This document shows, one piece after another, positions 35,020 to 41,397 of a stretch of DNA of 41,397 bases; positions within the stretch are counted from its first letter, which is position 1; every line of letters starts with the position of its first letter. The position numbers were made by a program, and so were the translations under genes. Below the pieces are notes generated by a model. The model had not been told where the DNA came from and did no database searches. It saw only the letters and a program-made list of their open reading frames with translations. Origin of the DNA: an uncultured Flavobacteriaceae bacterium (GTDB lineage: Bacteria; Bacteroidota; Bacteroidia; Flavobacteriales; Flavobacteriaceae); NCBI GenBank assembly GCA_913061125.1, contig CAJXUB010000012.1, positions 1 to 41,397 of the forward strand, written 5' to 3'.

Positions 35020-37485
35020 TTGAAAATCAGATTTTTAAACACTTGTATAGTCGCATTTCTAAGTTTGGGGTATTTCACTTTGGGACAGACCTCAACCGTT
35101 CAGGGCATTCTTTTGGATGACACGAATAATCCCATTGAAAATGTTAATATTTCATACCATTCTACTGGAGTTAGCTCCAATGCAAACGGGTTTTATTCCA
35201 TCCAGATTCCTTCAAATGAAACTATAACTTTAGAATTTTCACATGTAAATTATAAAAAAATTCAGGTGTCATTTCGTTTAAAACCCAACGAAAGACTCGA
35301 GTATAACCCCGTTTTAAACGCTGCAATTGAGCAAATTGAAACGGTTGTTATTAGCAGCACCAAACGTGCAGTCTTGGAAGGGGTAACAACCATTTCACCT
35401 CAAATTATTCGAACCATCAAAGGAGCACAACCTGGTGTAGAAAATTTATTAAAAACCCTACCGGGAGTCAATATTTCAAATGAACTCAGCACCCAATACT
35501 CGGTACGCGGGGGCAATTTTGATGAAAATTTGGTGTATGTCAATGATATAGAAGTGTATCGTCCATTTTTAGTTCGATCGGGGCAGCAAGAGGGTTTGAG
35601 TTTTGTGAATTCCAATATGATTCAAAATTTAGAATTTTCTGCTGGCGGATTTCAGGCCAAATACGGCGATAAATTATCTTCTGTTCTCGATATCACGTAC
35701 AGAAAACCCGAATCCTTCGGATTGAGAGCTGATTTGAATCTTCTTGGAGGTAGTCTCACAGCTGAGGGGGTTAGTAAAAATTCAAAACTTACTGGGCTGT
35801 TTGGCATTCGTTATCGCGACAATAGTCTTTTGGTCGATGCCAGAGAAACTCAAACCAATTACGACCCTCAGTTTTTGGACATTCAAACTTATCTGACTTA
35901 TGAAATTAATTCAAAACTGGAGGTTAGTTTTTTGGGGAATATCACTTCCAACACCTACAATTACCAGCCACAAACGCGACAAACCAACTTTGGTACGCTA
36001 GATAATCCATTGGCTTTATTGGTGTTTTATCAGGGGCAAGAAGAGGATGCTTACAAAACGTCGTTTGGTGCGTTTAAAACCTCTTACAAGCCCAAACCCG
36101 ACCTCAAACTGGATTTGATTGCCTCTGGCTTTCACACCACTGAACAAGAGTATTTTGACATTTTAGCCCAATACAGACTTGGAGAAGTTAACAGTAATAT
36201 TGGTGATGAGAACTTGGGTGAGGTCGAATTTTCTGAAGGCATTGGATCTCAAATTAACCACGCGAGAAACAATTTAGACGCGCTTATTACAACGGTTGAA
36301 CATCGAGGCGATTTTAAAAAAAATAAAGATCATTTTAAATGGTCGATCAAATACACCAACGAAGACATCAGAGACCGATTGGTAGAATGGGAGGTTATAG
36401 ATTCTGCTGGATTTTCAATCAATCCACCCAATCTGGATCATTTCGACAACCAACCTTACACGCCAGACTCGGGGCCTTTGGTGCCTTACCAAAACGTTCG
36501 TGCAACTAATCAAACCACCATTCAGCGCTTTCAAGGGTTTGTTCAGTGGAGCAAACGCAGTGCTTTAGGGGCCAACGAGGTGTTTTACAATATCGGATTG
36601 AGAGCCCACCAGTGGAAAGTGAGTGGCGATGGAATAGAACCCCATACTCAAACTGTTATTAGCCCACGATTTCAATTGGCATTAAAGCCAAATTGGAACA
36701 AAGACATGCTTTTTAGGTTAAGTGGTGGATTGTACTATCAACCGCCTTTTTACAGAGAACTTCGCGATGCTCAAGGGGTTGTAAACAGCAAGGTAAAAGC
36801 GCAACAGTCGCTTCATATTGTGGCAGCCAACGAATATAGTTTTAAAATGTGGGAACGCCCTTTTAAGTTAATTTCTGAATTATATTACAAGACATTGAAC
36901 GATGTAAATCCATACACTGTCGAAAATGTACGGATCCGATACGCCGCCAATAACAACGCCGAGGCCTACGCCTATGGTTTAGATTTGCGACTCAATGGCG
37001 AATTTGTTCCTGGAACGGAATCTTGGTTTTCGTTTGGTTATTTAAAAACCAAGGAGTCCATTGACAATAGAGGATTTATTGCGCGTCCAATGGATCAACG
37101 CTTAAAATTTGGAATTCTTTTTCAGGATTATGTCCCCAAATTACCTCACATGAAAATGTATTTAAATTTAGTGTATAATACCGGCGTTCCAGGAGGCAGT
37201 CCAAGCTACGCAGATGTGTACCAATATCAAAATCGATTACCAGATTACAAACGGGCTGATATTGGCATGTCGTATGCTATTGTAGATGCGAATAATCGAC
37301 CTAAAAACGGTTGGAAAAAACGGTTTAAGGAACTTTCTGTTGGGGTTGAGATTTTCAATATTTTCGATGTGCAAAATTCCATCACCAACACATGGGTACG
37401 TGATGTTTACTCCAAACGACAATATGCCATTCCGAATTATTTAACTCCGAGGGTTTTTAATATAAGAATGGATATGAGGTTTTAG
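35020..37485 (+). CDS. TonB-dependent outer-membrane receptor
   Basis: A TonB-dependent receptor of about 822 residues. The signal peptide (KIRFLNTCIVAFLSLGYFTLGQ-like) fits a TTG start at 35020; the frame is open from an ATG at 34951, but that start lies inside the M23 gene and hides the signal. Residues 25-105 form the carboxypeptidase-like regulatory domain typical of Bacteroidota receptors, then the plug (LLKTLPGVNIS, SVRGGNFDENLVYVNDIEVYRP), then a 22-strand-type barrel ending in RMDMRF with a terminal Phe. No SusD-like partner follows, so it is not part of a glycan-utilisation pair; the ligand is unknown. Confidence 0.9.
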   Translation: MKIRFLNTCIVAFLSLGYFTLGQTSTVQGILLDDTNNPIENVNISYHSTGVSSNANGFYSIQIPSNETITLEFSHVNYKKIQVSFRLKPNERLEYNPVLNAAIEQIETVVISSTKRAVLEGVTTISPQIIRTIKGAQPGVENLLKTLPGVNISNELSTQYSVRGGNFDENLVYVNDIEVYRPFLVRSGQQEGLSFVNSNMIQNLEFSAGGFQAKYGDKLSSVLDITYRKPESFGLRADLNLLGGSLTAEGVSKNSKLTGLFGIRYRDNSLLVDARETQTNYDPQFLDIQTYLTYEINSKLEVSFLGNITSNTYNYQPQTRQTNFGTLDNPLALLVFYQGQEEDAYKTSFGAFKTSYKPKPDLKLDLIASGFHTTEQEYFDILAQYRLGEVNSNIGDENLGEVEFSEGIGSQINHARNNLDALITTVEHRGDFKKNKDHFKWSIKYTNEDIRDRLVEWEVIDSAGFSINPPNLDHFDNQPYTPDSGPLVPYQNVRATNQTTIQRFQGFVQWSKRSALGANEVFYNIGLRAHQWKVSGDGIEPHTQTVISPRFQLALKPNWNKDMLFRLSGGLYYQPPFYRELRDAQGVVNSKVKAQQSLHIVAANEYSFKMWERPFKLISELYYKTLNDVNPYTVENVRIRYAANNNAEAYAYGLDLRLNGEFVPGTESWFSFGYLKTKESIDNRGFIARPMDQRLKFGILFQDYVPKLPHMKMYLNLVYNTGVPGGSPSYADVYQYQNRLPDYKRADIGMSYAIVDANNRPKNGWKKRFKELSVGVEIFNIFDVQNSITNTWVRDVYSKRQYAIPNYLTPRVFNIRMDMRF

Positions 37486-38633
37486 GCAGATTCCAAAACC
37501 AATTCTTTCAGGGTGGATACCACATGTTCAATTTCAGCTTTGGTATTAAATTTACTCAATGAAAATCGAATGGAAGGTTTTTTTAGATCCTCATCGGATA
37601 AAATTTCATTTAGTACATGAGACCCCAAATCGCTTCCACTTTGACAGGCACTTCCCTTGGAACACGCGATGCCCTTAAGATCAAGCTGAAATAAAAATAG
37701 GGGGGCTTTATCTTGCGAAACGGGTAAGCAAACATTAACTAAGGTGTAAGTGCTTTTGGTGGGATTGTCACAACAACCGTTAAATTTTAGTCCAGGAATA
37801 TCCTTCAAATGCTCAACAAAAAAAGATTTTAGATTAGCGATATATTGTTGTTCTTCATCAAGATTATTGTAAGCCAGAGCTAATGCTTCGTCCAGTCCTA
37901 CAATATCGTGCAAACTTTCAGTACCGGCACGGCAACCCCGCTCTTGAGAACCTCCTGTTATGATGGGTTGTAACCCCAAACCGCTTCGTACAAACGTAAA
38001 CCCAATCCCTTTTGGTCCGTGAAATTTATGGGCACTTGCGGCTAAAAAATCAACAGAAATTTCGGATAAATCGATGGGGAAATGCCCCACTGACTGTACA
38101 GCATCGCTGTGAAACAGTGAGTTGTATTGTTTACACAAATCGGCGGTGTGTTTTAAATCTAAAATGGTTCCAATTTCATTGTTGACATGCATCAAAGAAA
38201 CCAATGTTTTTTCTTTAGAATTGGCTAATAATTCTTCTAAATGATCAAAATCAACAGAACCGTCATCAAAAATGCGAACATAACTCACACGAATGCCTCT
38301 GTCCAACGCCAAAGCATCGATGGTATGACCAACCGCGTGGTGTTCTATTTTTGACGAAATGATGTGTGTTACCTTTAAATCGCAAACTGCGGATCTCAGC
38401 ACTAAATTATCGGCTTCTGTTCCTCCTGAAGTGAACACAATTTCAGACGGTTTGGCATTAAAATGGGCGGCTATCCGTTTTCGGCAATGTTCTAAAATGG
38501 ATTTGGAAGTCCGCCCAACGCTATGGGTCGATGAGGGATTACCATAGGTTGTTTTTAAAATTTCAGCCATTTTATTGGCCACCTCTGCACGAACGGGTGT
38601 GGTAGCGGCGTTGTCTAAATATATAGGGCTCAT
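37482..38633 (-). CDS. Cysteine desulfurase (NifS/IscS type)
   Basis: A PLP enzyme that takes sulfur from L-cysteine for Fe-S cluster or thio-cofactor assembly. The PLP lysine is Lys203 in SAHKFHGPKG; His98/His99 in KIEHHAV stacks on the cofactor; the catalytic cysteine is Cys330 in GSACQSG. The 383-residue length is typical of the NifS/IscS class. No scaffold gene is nearby, so the acceptor is unknown. Its stop overlaps that of the convergent receptor by 4 nt. Confidence 0.92.
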   Translation of the reverse strand: MSPIYLDNAATTPVRAEVANKMAEILKTTYGNPSSTHSVGRTSKSILEHCRKRIAAHFNAKPSEIVFTSGGTEADNLVLRSAVCDLKVTHIISSKIEHHAVGHTIDALALDRGIRVSYVRIFDDGSVDFDHLEELLANSKEKTLVSLMHVNNEIGTILDLKHTADLCKQYNSLFHSDAVQSVGHFPIDLSEISVDFLAASAHKFHGPKGIGFTFVRSGLGLQPIITGGSQERGCRAGTESLHDIVGLDEALALAYNNLDEEQQYIANLKSFFVEHLKDIPGLKFNGCCDNPTKSTYTLVNVCLPVSQDKAPLFLFQLDLKGIACSKGSACQSGSDLGSHVLNEILSDEDLKKPSIRFSLSKFNTKAEIEHVVSTLKELVLESA

Positions 38634-38649
38634 TTAGGTTCATTTTAAA

Positions 38650-38678
38650 CAAAAATAATCAAATTAAATAATTGACAA
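38650..38678 (-). promoter_or_regulatory. Promoter of the cysteine desulfurase gene
   Basis: On the minus strand TTG (38678-38676), 18 nt, TATTTTTG (38657-38650), 16 nt before the ATG at 38633. Confidence 0.7.
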
Positions 38679-38707
38679 TAACAATACGTTTTTTTTATCA
38701 AATCTGT

Positions 38708-38715
38708 TACTTTTG
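38708..38715 (+). promoter_or_regulatory. Probable -7 promoter element of the calcium-repeat lipoprotein
   Basis: TACTTTTG matches TAnnTTTG and lies 17 nt before the ATG at 38733 (the one followed by a stop) and 29 nt before the TTG at 38745. Confidence 0.5.
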
Positions 38716-38744
38716 TTGAAAACAACACGATTATGCGTTTTTAG

Positions 38745-39611
38745 TTGCAATTTTTACCCTGTATTGTGCTTTTCACGGCTTGCAGTGACGGCGATGTTAT
38801 TGATATTCAATTGGATTTTGACAAAGAACTTAAACTGTGTGAAATTCAAACTGTAGAGGGGGCTTCGACTACGTCTAGCTTTTTATTTTACGATACTAGA
38901 GAAAATCCGTTTGAATCGCTAACGCTGTTAATTCCGAAAACTACCTCCACCGAAGCGCTATTTAACCCTGAAACGTCGGGCGATACACAATCTTTAACCA
39001 TCAACGGCAGTTCGGTTCAATTCCATTACCGATCCTACAATGGCGATCCAAACGATCTTATTTGTGCCGTTATTCCGCCCGCCGGAATTGCGGTAACCCA
39101 AAATTACGAAAGCACCAGCGGAACCGTTAATTTTACATCAACCTATCAAGACGACGATAACGATGATGTTCCAACAGCACTAGAATTTGATGATGACACG
39201 GATGGCGATGCTATTCCAAATTTTAAAGACAATGACGATGATGGCGATAATGTGCCAACTAAAAATGAAAAACCAGATTTTAACAACGATGGCGATTTGT
39301 CAGATGCCCAAGATACCGATGGCGATGGCATCCCTGATTATCTGGATACTGATGATGATGGCGATGGTACGCTGACGATCAATGAAGACACGAATGGCAA
39401 CGGTAATTTATTCGATGATATTGCCACAGGATCACCCTCGGCACGGTTTCTGGATCCCAATTTTTCAGAAAGTTACCCCGTTCAGACAACCAATACCAAT
39501 CAATTTGAACGTGTTGTGACCGTTTCTGTTAAGCTGGCCAATATCGATATTTCTGTGTTATCGGCAGATGAATTGGATTTAGGAAATTACGAGACCAGAA
39601 TCGATTTTTAG
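38745..39611 (+). CDS. Lipoprotein with aspartate-rich calcium-binding repeats
   Basis: A 288-residue predicted lipoprotein of unknown function. The lipobox is LFTAC with Cys13. Residues about 135-225 contain repeated DxDxDG-type loops (DTDGDGIPDY, DTDDDGDG, DTNGNGN), as in thrombospondin type 3 repeats, which bind calcium. The C-terminal end has no recognisable type IX secretion sorting domain. The start is doubtful: an in-frame ATG at 38733 gives Met-Arg-Phe and then TAG at 38742, directly before the TTG at 38745. The TTG form lacks the basic n-region of a normal signal. The gene may rely on the TTG, or may be a recent nonsense mutant. It overlaps the convergent Smr gene by 4 nt. Confidence 0.7.
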   Translation: MQFLPCIVLFTACSDGDVIDIQLDFDKELKLCEIQTVEGASTTSSFLFYDTRENPFESLTLLIPKTTSTEALFNPETSGDTQSLTINGSSVQFHYRSYNGDPNDLICAVIPPAGIAVTQNYESTSGTVNFTSTYQDDDNDDVPTALEFDDDTDGDAIPNFKDNDDDGDNVPTKNEKPDFNNDGDLSDAQDTDGDGIPDYLDTDDDGDGTLTINEDTNGNGNLFDDIATGSPSARFLDPNFSESYPVQTTNTNQFERVVTVSVKLANIDISVLSADELDLGNYETRIDF

Positions 39612-40162
39612 GACGATTTCTTTTGTTCGATGTAAACTTCGGTAGCGCCATGTCCGTATTTTTGAAAATTTGCAGGGTAAAATTTAAGTCCATCATAGCG
39701 TTTAAATAGATATTCCAATTCCATTTTTAGGACCCCCTCTCCTACGCCATGAATGAAAATAATGCGCTGGATGCGTTTCGATAGGGCAAACTCCAACCGC
39801 CGTTTGGCGGTTTCCAATTGCAAAGTGAGCATGTCGTAATTTAGTAAGCCCTTCGTGGAAGACAAAAGTTGCTCGATGTGCAAATCGACCTCCATGGGTG
39901 GTGGTGCCCCAGACTTGGTTCGAGTAGGTGTTTTTCGTGGTTTTTTAGATGATTTTTCAGAAAGAATTCGCTGAATGGATACCCCAGAAAAAGACGATGA
40001 ATCAAGGACATTATTATCAATTTTAATGAGTTCTGACGGATGAAACGTCAGTTCAAAACCCGAGGGTGTTTCAATGGTAATCTTTTGATTTGAAACGGCC
40101 ACTACCCGACCCGCAAGATCGTCGTCCAACACAGAAACTGTATCGTTTATTTTAAAACTCAT
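39608..40162 (-). CDS. Smr-domain protein (MutS2 C-terminal like)
   Basis: A 184-residue protein: an N-terminal beta domain (residues 1-50, INDTVSVLDDDLAGRVVAV), a basic linker (about 68-88), and an Smr domain (about 90-180) with the typical VDLHIEQL, FIHGVGEGVLK and YGHGATEVYI. Smr domains are nucleases or nucleic-acid-binding modules, as at the end of MutS2, but there is no MutS core here. The substrate is unknown. Its ATG overlaps the stop of the gene upstream by 4 nt (ATGA type). Confidence 0.88.
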   Translation of the reverse strand: MSFKINDTVSVLDDDLAGRVVAVSNQKITIETPSGFELTFHPSELIKIDNNVLDSSSFSGVSIQRILSEKSSKKPRKTPTRTKSGAPPPMEVDLHIEQLLSSTKGLLNYDMLTLQLETAKRRLEFALSKRIQRIIFIHGVGEGVLKMELEYLFKRYDGLKFYPANFQKYGHGATEVYIEQKKSS

Positions 40163-40362
40163 TCTTCTTCCTCTTCAGATTGTACAGCGTAGGGGTCATA
40201 GTCCGGACGGTCGCCTATTCCACGCGATATGAGATACAGCCCTGTTACAAGTAAGGTTAACCCAATGATGGACAACATAACATCGGAATTGGGTGAAATT
40301 TCGTTGTAAATTAACACCCCTGATCCCAAGAGAATACAAGTGTATTGTAACCGTTTTTTCAT
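40159..40362 (-). CDS. Small two-helix membrane protein
   Basis: A 67-residue protein with two predicted membrane segments (about 7-20 and 29-47) and an acidic tail ending in SEEEEE. No family is recognised. It is translationally coupled to the Smr gene by a 4-nt overlap, so the two are co-expressed. Confidence 0.75.
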   Translation of the reverse strand: MKKRLQYTCILLGSGVLIYNEISPNSDVMLSIIGLTLLVTGLYLISRGIGDRPDYDPYAVQSEEEEE

Positions 40363-40454
40363 GGAGACTAAAATACGAACTATTTTAAATCATGGGTGAA
40401 TTTTTTCCAATCGACAATTTTATTATGGTTTTCTCGTAAAAATTATTAATTTTA

Positions 40455-40745
40455 ATGGCGATGACTTTAGAAAATTATATGATTCCTTGTTTAACCAAAA
40501 CCTTGTTTGGTGTTGAGTGTTTTGGTTGTGGTTTTCAGCGGTCGTTGGCACTGCTAATCAAGGGTCAATTCGCAGAAGCGTTTTGGATGTATCCTGCGGT
40601 TTATCCGATGTTGATTTTTGGTTTTCTTGTTGTAATTTCAAAATTTTACCCTTTTAAATATCAACAACAAAGTATTCAAATATTTGGAATATTATCGGTT
40701 GTCACCATTGTTACTAACTTTATTATTAAACAATTTATTTTATGA
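40455..40745 (+). CDS. DUF2752-family membrane protein
   Basis: A 96-residue membrane protein with the DUF2752 hallmark: a short N-terminal part, CFGCGFQR (about residues 22-29), and two hydrophobic helices (about 46-64 and 73-92). The function is unknown; the paired cysteines suggest metal or redox involvement, which is speculation. It overlaps the next gene by 4 nt. Confidence 0.85.
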   Translation: MAMTLENYMIPCLTKTLFGVECFGCGFQRSLALLIKGQFAEAFWMYPAVYPMLIFGFLVVISKFYPFKYQQQSIQIFGILSVVTIVTNFIIKQFIL

Positions 40746-41065
40746 AGAAAACACTAAATACCACCTGGGTTTACGTCCTAAGCATCCTCGGATTATTGTG
40801 TTGTTGTTTTGGTGGGCTGGGGTTTATTTTTTCTGGCCCCGCCTATCTTATTGCCCACAACAAGCTCAAAGATGCCCAACAGAATCCCGACGACTACGAA
40901 GGACGGTTTAATGCTATGGAAACGGCCAAAACCATCGCATTAATTGTTTTGATTATAAACATCCTGTACCTGGCGTGGTTCATTTATTCTTTGGCCACTG
41001 GAGACTGGGGTGAGTTTCAGGAAGAATGGCGTAAAGCTATGGAAGAAATGAATCAAAAAGCTTAG
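40742..41065 (+). CDS. CCC-motif membrane protein
   Basis: A 107-residue membrane protein with two membrane segments (about 10-37 and 63-86) and a cysteine triplet in GLLCCCFGGLGF. Between them is a hydrophilic stretch (NKLKDAQQNPDDYEG), and the tail is charged. Proteins of this type often accompany DUF2752 genes in flavobacteria; the role is unknown. The ATGA overlap with the preceding gene indicates coupled translation. Confidence 0.8.
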   Translation: MKKTLNTTWVYVLSILGLLCCCFGGLGFIFSGPAYLIAHNKLKDAQQNPDDYEGRFNAMETAKTIALIVLIINILYLAWFIYSLATGDWGEFQEEWRKAMEEMNQKA

Positions 41066-41397
41066 AATGTAAAAGAACATTTTTCGCCCTTCTTTTTGAT
41101 GTTTTCGTGTGAATTTTAACCGGTGTAATTTCGACTCCAATTAAATGAAACGATTAATTAAAAAGCTACCCCGCTAATTCATTATTTTTTTTTGAGCTGC
41201 ATAAGTACAGTGGCGTTTATTTAAAACGAAAGATACTCAGACACCCCTGCTTTAGGGTATTTTATCATGTGGTTTGGATTGATCATTGCCGTTTGTTTAT
41301 TCTTTCTTGTCTTATCTTCTTGTAAGGGTTATTGTTAGATTCTACAGCTGATTTTTTTTCATTAAATATAAAATAGCCGTTTTGTTAAAAGACTTAA
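41066..41397. other. Gene-poor end of window
   Basis: These 332 nt contain no ORF of normal length on either strand, no tRNA and no clear terminator. Two very short ATG frames exist: a 10-codon one at 41144 and the 23-codon lipoprotein-like one at 41267. The region is AT-rich with T-runs at 41185 and 41352. Confidence 0.6.
41267..41338 (+). CDS. Possible 23-residue lipopeptide
   Basis: The frame encodes MWFGLIIAVCLFFLVLSSCK plus three residues: a hydrophobic helix followed by a lipobox-like LSSC and only four further residues. If made, it would be a minimal lipoprotein of five mature residues. It has no clear promoter or ribosome-binding site and could equally be the remnant of a decayed lipoprotein gene. 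Confidence 0.3.
   Translation: MWFGLIIAVCLFFLVLSSCKGYC

Noticed and set aside
35020-37485. Start of a polysaccharide-utilisation locus
   Set aside because: The TonB receptor has no SusD-like partner, no glycoside hydrolases and no sensor; it follows an M23 peptidase and meets a convergent cysteine desulfurase gene.
1-41397. Phage, insertion sequence, CRISPR array or defence system
   Set aside because: I found no direct-repeat arrays, transposases, terminal inverted repeats, phage structural genes or recognisable defence genes; nearly all genes are core flavobacterial functions.

Overview
The window looks like a chromosomal segment of a member of the Bacteroidota, most likely a marine or brackish Flavobacteriaceae. 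Supporting signs are the low-GC sequence, repeated matches to the Bacteroidota sigma-ABfr promoter (TTTG/TTG, 17-23 nt, TAnnTTTG), very few Shine-Dalgarno sites, flavobacterial lipoprotein signals ending in (S/A)C, a TonB receptor with a carboxypeptidase-like N-terminal domain, a fused alpha/beta 2-oxoacid dehydrogenase E1, and the ftsK-lolA-lptFG-ribB gene order. Almost everything is housekeeping. I see no prophage, insertion sequence, CRISPR array or defence island.

Layout. 1-5.8 kb: LpxL-type acyltransferase, then on the minus strand an AT-rich lipoprotein, glmM, recG and a small membrane protein. 5.9-15.3 kb: a plus-strand run of uvrD/pcrA helicase, a YciO/Sua5 protein, uvrA, a LOG-family protein and a large outer-membrane protein combining a catalytically dead M1-peptidase-like domain with a beta-barrel. 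15.4-20.8 kb: fused E1 dehydrogenase, NhaC antiporter, and a peroxiredoxin-thioredoxin-small protein operon closed by a strong terminator. 20.9-27.1 kb: ftsK, lolA, lptF/G and ribB, the last carrying a GTP cyclohydrolase II domain that has lost its zinc ligands. 27.1-28.9 kb (minus): nitroreductase and a KdnA-like sugar aminotransferase. 29.0-29.8 kb: small AT-rich lipoprotein, terminator and tRNA-Ser(UGA). 29.9-33.2 kb: xerD, convergent with a minus-strand unit of coiled-coil protein, zapA, a probable 6S RNA and rny. 33.3-38.6 kb: M23 peptidase and TonB receptor, convergent with a cysteine desulfurase. 38.7-41.4 kb: calcium-repeat lipoprotein, Smr protein, small membrane proteins, then a gene-poor end.

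Two themes run through the window. One is envelope building: lpxL, kdnA-like, lolA, lptF/G, glmM, the M23 peptidase and the outer-membrane proteins. The other is DNA repair and chromosome segregation: recG, uvrD, uvrA, ftsK, xerD, plus zapA for division. The points most worth a second look are the degenerate GCHII domain (RibBX-like), the pseudo-M1/barrel fusion whose signal peptide lies upstream of any ordinary start codon, the 6S-like RNA between zapA and rny, a lipoprotein gene whose apparent ATG is followed three codons later by a stop, and several TTG 'starts' that are really promoter -7 elements.
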